Source: Zancudomyces culisetae (taxonomy: Eukaryota; Kickxellomycota; Harpellomycetes; Harpellales; Legeriomycetaceae). Taken from it: a stretch of DNA of 10,549 nucleotides. The notes under the pieces were generated by a model. That model did no database searches. It saw nothing but the letters and a program-made list of their open reading frames with translations, and had not been told where the DNA came from. The stretch covers positions 1 through 10,549 of the forward strand of contig LSSK01001774.1 in NCBI GenBank assembly GCA_001969505.1, read 5' to 3'. Shown here in pieces: positions 1-6,283 of the stretch (its first letter is position 1; every line of letters starts with the position of its first letter). The position numbers were made by a program, and so were the translations under genes.

Positions 1-1
1 G

Positions 2-142
2 TGCGAAGGAAAAAGTATATGTCAGTGCAGAGAGGGTAAAGGTTGTACATATGGGCGCCCATGTAAGTGTGAACAAGCAACCTGTGAATGCAAGGAGAAT
101 AAAGGCGAGAAATGCCACTGTGAATCTGGATGTAAATGCTAA
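2..142 (+). CDS. Metallothionein, C-terminal part (5' end outside window)
   Basis: Reading from base 2 gives 46 residues and a TAA stop at 140-142. Twelve of the 46 residues are cysteine, and ten of these lie in five CxC pairs (CQC, CKC, CEC, CHC, CKC); the protein ends in ESGCKC. Lys, Glu and Gly fill most of the remaining positions, and there is almost no hydrophobic residue. This is the signature of a metallothionein, a small cytosolic protein that binds Cu(I), Zn or Cd through cysteine thiolate clusters and serves in metal storage or detoxification. No larger fold is visible. The start codon and promoter lie before the window, so full length and any metal-responsive elements cannot be judged. 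The CxC spacing without aromatic residues makes a secreted disulfide-rich peptide less likely. The family call is firm; metal preference is unknown. Confidence 0.85.
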   Translation, partial: CEGKSICQCREGKGCTYGRPCKCEQATCECKENKGEKCHCESGCKC

Positions 143-372
143 GAATTAGTGGAGTAGTCATACTGTATGTTCCACAGTACGTGTTTGTAGTTGGAGTATT
201 CACTGCTTTTACTTTGATATCACTAACAGATTCATACTTTTTTCTAACTGGTGAGAATAGCAGACAGTTAGAAATAAAACCAAGACCATTTTACTTTGAG
301 CTCTTGATATTTTTTTTATTATTATTTATTAGCATATTCTTGCATTTTACCTTAACCTGTGTAGTATTATAG
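136..372 (+). other. Small hydrophobic ORF in the metallothionein 3' UTR (doubtful gene)
   Basis: A 78-codon frame starts at an ATG inside the last codons of the metallothionein; start and stop share the string ATGCTAA. It would encode two hydrophobic segments (about residues 6-28 and 53-77) separated by a polar loop containing NSRQLEIKPRP. It resembles no family I recognise. AT-rich, T-rich DNA readily gives hydrophobic frames by chance, and the first AATAAA follows its stop, so it most likely lies in the 3' UTR of the metallothionein transcript. Translation would need reinitiation after the upstream stop, which is rare in eukaryotes. It is listed because the overlap is exact and the frame is free of stops. 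Confidence 0.15.
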
Positions 373-397
373 TTTTAGGGTTATTCTATTCTCCAGA

Positions 398-410
398 AAT
401 AAATAAATAA
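398..410 (+). terminator. Poly(A) signal cluster after metallothionein
   Basis: Overlapping AATAAA hexamers (AATAAATAAATAA) lie about 256 bases after the metallothionein stop and are the first such hexamers downstream. They probably direct 3' end formation of that transcript. AATAAA is common by chance in AT-rich DNA, so the call rests on position. Confidence 0.4.
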
Positions 411-1964
411 GTACTATAACTAATATGTTTTGAAATATGTTAGTGTTAAATTGTGACGATTTTGATTCATTAAAGACAACTGGTCTCAACAATAGTCTGT
501 CAAATGATAATAACGAAAAATACTAAAATCGGTAAACTCGCGTTGGATAATATATTGTCATTCAATACCTAGTTGTGTACACCCATCACCTCAACTTGAC
601 TATACCAGAAACCTCAATCAAAAGTGTTTTCAGTAAAGTATAATAATTTTGGACTATCAAAACAGTTATACAACAGTGGTGTTTATATTTGAGTACGATA
701 TAGGCTGTCTTGGTCACTCTAGGTTAAGGAATAGAAGCGAAAACATAGTGAATCTTATCAGTAGCTGTAGAAGCCTATGATCAGCATGAATTATGCTAGA
801 TTAATAGATTCTACTAGGTTGTTTCCAAGATCTGAGCCAGATTGGATCGACAATTTCTTAATCTCCAAAATTATTTAGACTCCGATTATAATACCTAAAA
901 CTATACTGCATGAGGAGGTTGGTTTCATTTTAAATCAGCAATTTAACTAATTAGATATTTCCTGTTAAACGAAACACTAAATATATATTTTTATTTTCGC
1001 CAGATTGCTAATTTCATAGCCTTCTTTATACAAATACTATACCACAATTCAATTACTTCAGTATATTCGAGACCACAGACTATTCTAAAATCATTCACTA
1101 ATCGAATCCGCATGTATCTTTCAACCTCAGCAAAACATGTGTTTCAGAATTTCAATATTTCTTGAGCCACATGCATTTTCCAGCAATAAATCGTTAGCAT
1201 ACAGTGTTTTTACATCGTTTCATATTAAATAGCTAATAAATTGTAAACCTCACTCTATACATTTTATACTATTTTACCTAGATATCAAAAGGTGAGTTCA
1301 ACTCAGTATCTGACTTTACTCTTCCATATTCTGCCATTTACTATAGATAGTGTCACTTAATTCAGAATTATTACTAATATCGCATTGCAGTGTATTTTAC
1401 ATCATAGACTCATAAAAATCAACAACCTATGAGTTTATACAAGATATTTTGTATTAATAATACATTTACTGCCTAAATGATAATATCAGGTAAATTCCAA
1501 CTTATTAATCAGTATCAAATTAATTCTACCTGTTTACATCCCAAACATTAACCAAACCTTAAATCATAGTCCTGTTATATCATAATAACAAGAACTAATA
1601 TCATTTCCCATTGCTCGATATTTAGTGTTAACCACTAGATAAAGGAAAAATAATTTATACAGCTTTAAATCCACTGTGAGTTAATCAACTCGCGTATATT
1701 TTTGTAAATCAGTTTTCGGAGCCATTTCCAAGTATACAATCAAAACTATACTAGATTACAATCTATTTCAAAACTGGGAGCACCAATAAACATTGCTGAA
1801 TAATTTATTGTATCGTTGCATATTATTATATCTCATAAAAAACAAATGTGTTATAAAGTTGATATTAGTAGAGTTAATTTCTTGAAGTTTCTAAAATATA
1901 AAAGTGGTTGATCAACTCTATCTGTAACTTGTATAACCTAATGGCAACACACTTCATTATTGTA
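411..1964. other. Long AT-rich stretch without a recognisable gene
   Basis: About 1.55 kb in which I see no open frame of useful length on either strand, no tRNA-like arms, no transposon termini and no tandem array. Stops are dense in all frames. It lies between the end of the metallothionein transcript and the ankyrin-gene promoter, and is much longer than the 0.9 kb gap between the ankyrin and RhoGEF genes. It could hold distal regulatory DNA, an unrecognised noncoding RNA, or a fully decayed gene; nothing in it decides among these. Confidence 0.6.
1907..1916. promoter_or_regulatory. Palindrome upstream of ankyrin gene, possible factor-binding site
   Basis: GTTGATCAAC is a perfect 10-base palindrome about 110 bases before the ankyrin ATG. 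Its right half overlaps AACTCTA (1914-1920), which is the inverse of TAGAGTT at 1869-1875. A dimeric transcription factor could bind such a site, but short palindromes are frequent in AT-rich DNA and no known motif is claimed. Confidence 0.15.
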
Positions 1965-2024
1965 AATATTTAAAATTTTTATATCTACCTTTTCAACAAA
2001 CTTCCAACAAGTATCCTGTCAACC
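1965..2024 (+). promoter_or_regulatory. Probable core promoter and leader of the ankyrin gene
   Basis: A T-rich TATA-like stretch (TTTTTATATC, about 1976-1985) is followed by a pyrimidine- and CAA-rich leader (ACCTTTTCAACAAACTTCC) running to the ATG at 2025. The start context is CAACCATG. A TATA-like box followed by a C/T- and CAA-rich, G-poor leader is typical of fungal promoters with short 5' UTRs. The transcription start itself is not visible. Confidence 0.35.
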
Positions 2025-3218
2025 ATGTTTGTATTTGCTCAGAACCCTCAACTATCACTTTTAAACAAAAATATGCACTATACCTCGCAACAGATAAACA
2101 CTATTAGCAAGTATATTCTTCAATATGTCTTATCAGAAACAGGAATTGGATCCCAACGAAGATTGAGAACCATATTCGAGAGCTACACCAGAATTAGAGC
2201 TAATGAGGCAGTTGGAATACTGATATTTAGGAAAATCAAAAACTTGAGCTACAGAATACTTCTAGATATGGCACTCCGTTACAAGTGGAGAAATGTACTG
2301 AAAAAACTACGTAGGATGTACGTAGTGATTGATAAGAACGCTTTTACAATTTTATATAAGGGTATTTTATTTATGAACGAGGACGAATACCTAGATATTG
2401 ATATTGATGATTTAATCTTTGATGATAGCGAATTTCTGAGGGAACTTGCAGACATCAAGATATCCGAAACTCTATATTTCAGACCACTGATAGCTTCAAG
2501 TTGGATATATCCAACCTTGGGACTGTTCAGTATAACAATCAATTTGGATATAAAACTTGAAAAAGAGGGGGCTGAGATGTTCATGGATATCTGCAGTAGT
2601 AAAATTAGGATTCCTAAAGAGATAGCAGGTCCAGTTGGGATAGATGTTAGATTTATTGATAGCAAGGTCATTTTATATTATATCCTGAGTTGTGCACATG
2701 CAATTTGCCAAATGAACAACCTTGAATTGCTGAAACAAGTTTTAAATTTAAAAATCAGTACAAAATTTACTTTTCAGGAATTGGAATTACTTGAGGAGTA
2801 TAGTGAAGGGTTTAATTCGAGGATACCAACTCATTTTATCAAGATGTATGAATATGAAACTAAAATGGAACTGTTGGTCTATATAACATGTTCATATCAC
2901 TCAATTGATCAGAATAGGAAGGAGTTGATAAAATTCCTTGAGGATAGCTATCATGGTGACATTTATCAACAAATATTATTTGATGCAGCAATAAACCATA
3001 GAAAGGATGGATTGGTAAAAGAATACATTTTCAAGGTGAAATCAAACTCTGAAAATATCAGGAAAATAACAGGCTTGGCGTTCGAAAAGGGTAATGTCGA
3101 TCTAATAAGGCTTCTTTTAAGCCAACGTGATGAGCTGAAGGGGGATTTGAACGAAAGTGCTCTTAAAGCAGTTATAAATAAAAAAAGAATACGAGCTAGT
3201 ACAAGAGATTATCAGTAA
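2025..3218 (+). CDS. Ankyrin-repeat protein, N-terminal part (frame broken at 3180-3186)
   Basis: A 397-codon frame that is the 5' part of a longer ankyrin gene continuing in another frame. Residues 1 to about 300 are an alpha-helical region I cannot assign, with an acidic stretch at about 118-137 (NEDEYLDIDIDD). Ankyrin-type units become recognisable near the end, for example GNVDLIRLLLSQRDE at about residues 360-375, then NESALKAVINKK. The last ten residues after NKK do not fit the repeat, whereas the next frame supplies EYELVQEIISKYPNTVN, which does. So the genuine product stops matching at the 7-A run. Ankyrin arrays are protein-binding scaffolds; the partner here is unknown. The start was chosen as the first ATG after the T/C-rich leader; an in-frame ATG at codon 17 is an alternative. 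No signal peptide is convincing. The gene seems intronless, unlike the RhoGEF nearby. Confidence 0.8.
   Translation: MFVFAQNPQLSLLNKNMHYTSQQINTISKYILQYVLSETGIGSQRRLRTIFESYTRIRANEAVGILIFRKIKNLSYRILLDMALRYKWRNVLKKLRRMYVVIDKNAFTILYKGILFMNEDEYLDIDIDDLIFDDSEFLRELADIKISETLYFRPLIASSWIYPTLGLFSITINLDIKLEKEGAEMFMDICSSKIRIPKEIAGPVGIDVRFIDSKVILYYILSCAHAICQMNNLELLKQVLNLKISTKFTFQELELLEEYSEGFNSRIPTHFIKMYEYETKMELLVYITCSYHSIDQNRKELIKFLEDSYHGDIYQQILFDAAINHRKDGLVKEYIFKVKSNSENIRKITGLAFEKGNVDLIRLLLSQRDELKGDLNESALKAVINKKRIRASTRDYQ
3178..3218 (+). other. Frameshift interval joining the two ankyrin frames
   Basis: Both frames are open only between 3178 and 3218. At its start lies a run of seven A (3180-3186). With one A fewer the reading passes from ALKAVINKK directly into EYELVQEIISKYPN, keeping the ankyrin helix pattern. 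The simplest reading is one extra A (or four) in a homopolymer. It could be a base-calling error, a true mutation making a recent pseudogene, or a slippery site where polymerase or ribosome slippage restores some full-length product. Confidence 0.85.
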
Positions 3219-5385
3219 ATACCCAAACACGGTGAATATTTTTTGTTTAGAGAAAGCAGTGGAGATCGGAGATATCGGAATTGCCAAATTACTAATTAAA
3301 TTCGGGGTGGATGTAAAATCACCTGGGTTTAAGGGAGTAATAATTGCAAGTAAAAATATGGATATACGAATGCTACAGTTGTTATCAGAAAATCATGCTT
3401 TCGTTGAAATATTAGATCAACATGATATTATAAGACTGTGTAGTATTGAAAATAGTGAAATAGCAAAACGGCTATTAGAGTTTTCAAATGAAGATAGAGA
3501 TAAATCCAAAACTCCAGAAAGCCAAGTCAAGAAGGGGAAAGGGCTGAACTTCAGTAAAGCAATGCTGTGTCTTATTGAAGCTTGCCAAAATTATGTGCTA
3601 TCTTGTATCAATGAGCGTGCTGGACCTGAGGATGTAGTTCAAAGTGAGGATCGATTTGAAGAATTAAGGAAAATTATCAATTCAAGTAGGAAAAATATGA
3701 CAATTCATATTCATTCATATTGCAAGAATCTTTTTTGTTATTATTTTATGCTCAGCTATGAAACGACATATTATCATAAATTAGTTGAAATTATTGATTA
3801 TATCGTAGAAAATAATCTGCAAAACACAATCAACGACACTGAGTATGATGAAAAAAACGATGTTAAAGATAAAAACATTGTAGAAGTGTCAATTAATGAT
3901 TATTATGAACTAGCAAAATCAGAATTGGTGAACCGAAACCTTGGAGAGTTAAAACTATTGATAGAGTATGGAATGGATGCTAATGCTAATGCTAATGCTA
4001 ATGGTAGTTTGATCTTGAGAACAGCGTACAAAGCAGGCGATATTTGCTGGATAGATTATTTTATCAGTAAAGGTATGAAATTGGAAGGAGAATCGGATGG
4101 GTTTGAAGAAGCGTGTAAATCAGATAAAGTTGAAGTGTTAGAACACTGGATCAAGAATGAAGGTGTAGTACCAAAAAACTCAAGATATGAGTGTATTAAC
4201 ATGGCATGTTTGTTGGGTAACTTTGATATAGTTAAATTATTGGTAGATAATGGAATGGATTTAAGTGATCCAAAACGAAATGGAGTTAGGATTGCATGTA
4301 GCTTGGGTCTCAGAAGAACATTAAAGTATCTTTTAGATAACAATGCTGCTATAGATGGTACTTGTCATTATCAGCTAGAGTATGCGTGTATGATTGAAGA
4401 TATTGGATTGGTAAAAATGATACTTGAGTATTACGATAGTTTAGGAGTATTGAAAAAAAGAGAAAATATAGATATGAAGGGTAGAGGAAAAGTACTAACT
4501 GAATTGTTTTTGAACATTGAAAGCTCCAATTGTTCTGAAGAATGCTGGATTACTAAAACCTTACTTGAAAGGGGTGAACCCATCCAAAATATCGATTTGT
4601 TGGAAGCAGTAAAAACCTCAATCAAAACAAATAATATTGAAATACTGAAAATACTACTAACTTACAACATCGATCTCAATAGTGATTATAAAATACTGAT
4701 GTTTGCCGTACAAGTAGGGAACATTGAGGTGGTGAAGTTGCTTTTGAAGAATGGTCTAAGCGTTAAGAACAACTCGAGTATTGTAGATGTAGCACTCGAA
4801 ACAAATAATGTTGATATGATCAGATTTTTGTTGCAGTATGGTGCAGAGGTACTTAGTTGCTCACTTCAATTAAAGTATTTCAATATAGACGATATTGAAA
4901 CTTTGCATTTAATGCTGGACTGTTGTCCTGATATTGTTGGTGCCTCACCTTTACTTCAGTCCGCAATTGAGAAAAACAATCTAGAGGTAGTTAAATTGCT
5001 TTTGAGGGATCCGGCTACACTAGGAAATTATGGATATGATTTCGTATATTACGCCTGTAGGAGCAATAATATAGAGATTCTAAAGCTACTTTTTGAGAAG
5101 GAGAAAAATACAAAAAGAGGAAACGAGAGCGGAGTGATTCAGGCTTGCGAAAATAATAATCTGGAAATGTTAAAACTCTTGTTAGAAAGAAACCCACATT
5201 TAGTGCTATTCGAGGAATATGGATTGAAGGAGGCAATCGATAATGAAAATGTGGAGATGATCAAGCTGTTAATAAAGTATGGTGTCGATATGAGTGGGCA
5301 TACTGTGTCGATCATGAAGGTTGCGAGTGGTCTAAATGACAACGAGTTGTTAAGTATTTGTCAAAATATGGGCACGGGAAATTAG
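3178..5385 (+). CDS. Ankyrin-repeat protein, C-terminal part (same gene, shifted frame)
   Basis: This frame opens at 3178, after a stop at 3175-3177, and runs to TAA at 5383-5385. It has no ATG until 3358; a GTG at 3232 is not a credible eukaryotic start, so it is read as the continuation of the frame at 2025. I count about 18 helix-turn-helix units of roughly 29-33 residues with the pattern A(C)xxNNxExxKLLLxxG, for example NFDIVKLLVDNGMDL, NIEVVKLLLKNGLSV, NLEVVKLLLRDP, NVEMIKLLIKYGVDM. The usual TPLHxAA motif is missing; helix one instead has GxxxAC or GLKEAI forms. About 150 residues (near 3490-3940) interrupt the array after the third unit and look like a charged linker plus unassigned helices. 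Another unit carries an insertion near 4440-4510. The array runs almost to the C-terminus. Repeats of this style are known from giant-virus and some protist or fungal ankyrin proteins. Role: binding scaffold; partner unknown. Confidence 0.85.
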   Translation: MKKEYELVQEIISKYPNTVNIFCLEKAVEIGDIGIAKLLIKFGVDVKSPGFKGVIIASKNMDIRMLQLLSENHAFVEILDQHDIIRLCSIENSEIAKRLLEFSNEDRDKSKTPESQVKKGKGLNFSKAMLCLIEACQNYVLSCINERAGPEDVVQSEDRFEELRKIINSSRKNMTIHIHSYCKNLFCYYFMLSYETTYYHKLVEIIDYIVENNLQNTINDTEYDEKNDVKDKNIVEVSINDYYELAKSELVNRNLGELKLLIEYGMDANANANANGSLILRTAYKAGDICWIDYFISKGMKLEGESDGFEEACKSDKVEVLEHWIKNEGVVPKNSRYECINMACLLGNFDIVKLLVDNGMDLSDPKRNGVRIACSLGLRRTLKYLLDNNAAIDGTCHYQLEYACMIEDIGLVKMILEYYDSLGVLKKRENIDMKGRGKVLTELFLNIESSNCSEECWITKTLLERGEPIQNIDLLEAVKTSIKTNNIEILKILLTYNIDLNSDYKILMFAVQVGNIEVVKLLLKNGLSVKNNSSIVDVALETNNVDMIRFLLQYGAEVLSCSLQLKYFNIDDIETLHLMLDCCPDIVGASPLLQSAIEKNNLEVVKLLLRDPATLGNYGYDFVYYACRSNNIEILKLLFEKEKNTKRGNESGVIQACENNNLEMLKLLLERNPHLVLFEEYGLKEAIDNENVEMIKLLIKYGVDMSGHTVSIMKVASGLNDNELLSICQNMGTGN
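3979..4002 (+). repeat. Hexanucleotide tandem repeat (GCTAAT)x4 inside the ankyrin gene
   Basis: Four perfect copies of GCTAAT encode alternating Ala-Asn between GMD and GS, in the loop after an ankyrin helix pair (LLIEYGMD). Neighbouring units have loops several residues shorter, so the repeat looks like a recent in-frame expansion by slippage in a position that tolerates length change. Confidence 0.85.
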
Positions 5386-5667
5386 GAATTTGGAAATTTG
5401 GAATGCACGAGTTGTTTGAGAAAATATCTTTGCGATGTGAAAGTAGTAGTGTAAAGTGGCATAGGGCACTCAACATCTTTTTGATCAATAATTTCTGGGT
5501 TTTAAATGCAAGAAGCGATTGAAAACATTCCTCTGGACCGTACAAGATGGGCTGCAGTTCATTTTAGTTTCTGGAACAAATTTCAAAGTACCAAACTCTG
5601 GAAGTGAGGAGAGTAGTGAGAGGGAAATGTTGAGGAATTCGGTTGGAATTTTATGTGATATTTACTC

Positions 5668-5690
5668 AATAAAGTCGTTGAAGCAATAAA
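5668..5690 (+). terminator. Poly(A) signals of the ankyrin gene
   Basis: Two AATAAA hexamers (5668-5673 and 5685-5690) lie about 283-300 bases after the ankyrin stop and are the first on this strand downstream of it. Confidence 0.4.
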
Positions 5691-5991
5691 AGGTGTATTT
5701 ACAAATGTATTTACATAAAGTAGTCTACTGCTAAGGTTTTATTCTCATAACCCTCGATCTTTATGGAAAAGTATAATTTTTTCAGCCGAATCGATAGTAG
5801 TCAATAATCTGATTTTTCAATACCCCTCTTTTCTTTTTTTTGTTGTTGAAAAAAAGCCAAAAAGTTGATAGTGTTCAATACAATATTAAACGGTACAGAT
5901 TTGGCAAGAGCAATAAACAAAACACAGGTGATTACCCACCAAACTGCCTTATCACAGTATAATTGGTAGAATTTTTTTTTCTAAATGATTC

Positions 5992-5997
5992 TTTATT
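5992..5997 (-). terminator. Poly(A) signal of the RhoGEF gene
   Basis: TTTATT on the plus strand is AATAAA on the minus strand, about 287 bases beyond the RhoGEF stop. It is the first such hexamer downstream on that strand. Confidence 0.4.
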
Positions 5998-6035
5998 TAC
6001 TTTGGTTCATGAAAAGCTAGAGTAAACCATTTGTG

Positions 6036-6060
6036 AATAATAATAATAATAACAATAATA
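6036..6060. repeat. AAT trinucleotide microsatellite
   Basis: About eight AAT units with one AAC interruption, in the 3' flank of the RhoGEF gene. Ordinary simple repeat, probably length-polymorphic. Confidence 0.8.
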
Positions 6061-6131
6061 TTTAACGCATAAGCCATAAACTGGTGATGGGAGCGGCATA
6101 GTGATAAATTATAAAATAGGACAATAAAAAA

Positions 6132-6175
6132 AATTCGGAATCTGTATAAAGTTTCAATTGAAACAAATCCGAATT
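6132..6175. repeat. Nested palindrome near RhoGEF 3' end
   Basis: AATTCGGA (6132-6139) and TCCGAATT (6168-6175) are exact inverted arms. Between them lies GTTTCAATTGAAAC (6151-6164), itself a perfect 14-base palindrome. The element sits about 110-150 bases after the RhoGEF stop, so it would fall in that transcript's 3' UTR. It could fold as RNA, bind a dimeric factor, or be the remnant of a small inverted-repeat element. Confidence 0.7.
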
Positions 6176-6283
6176 ATCAGTAAAAAAAAATACATTACAA
6201 TTTGGTATCAAGACAGTTTAACAATTTTAGAAACGTAATTGTTGAAATTAGCCAGACAAAGGTAACACAATATTCAAAATACT

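Larger units (their letters stand above)
5386..6283. other. Convergent intergenic region between ankyrin and RhoGEF genes
   Basis: About 0.9 kb lies between two stop codons facing each other. It contains plus-strand poly(A) signals near 5668-5690, a minus-strand one at 5992-5997, T and A homopolymers (around 5827-5860), an AAT microsatellite, and a nested palindrome. No coding frame in it is convincing. Confidence 0.6.

Noticed and set aside
373-2024. tRNA, snRNA or CRISPR-like array in the long gap
   Set aside because: I looked for T-loop-like strings, cloverleaf arms and regularly spaced repeats and found none.
2279-2671. Minus-strand frame of 130 codons inside the ankyrin gene
   Set aside because: It mirrors the coding frame opposite and has Ser/Ile/Leu-rich low-information translation; the plus strand carries a coherent ankyrin protein.
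3232-3234. GTG as the start of a separate second ankyrin gene
   Set aside because: GTG starts are not normal in eukaryotic nuclear genes, and in-frame sequence upstream back to 3178 continues the ankyrin pattern from the other frame.
4056-5342. Several minus-strand frames (64-95 codons) within the ankyrin array
   Set aside because: They are antisense shadows of the repeat-coding strand with no recognisable protein features.
5312-5545. Minus-strand 77-codon frame across the ankyrin stop
   Set aside because: It overlaps the end of a real gene and 3' UTR, and the translation has no family resemblance.
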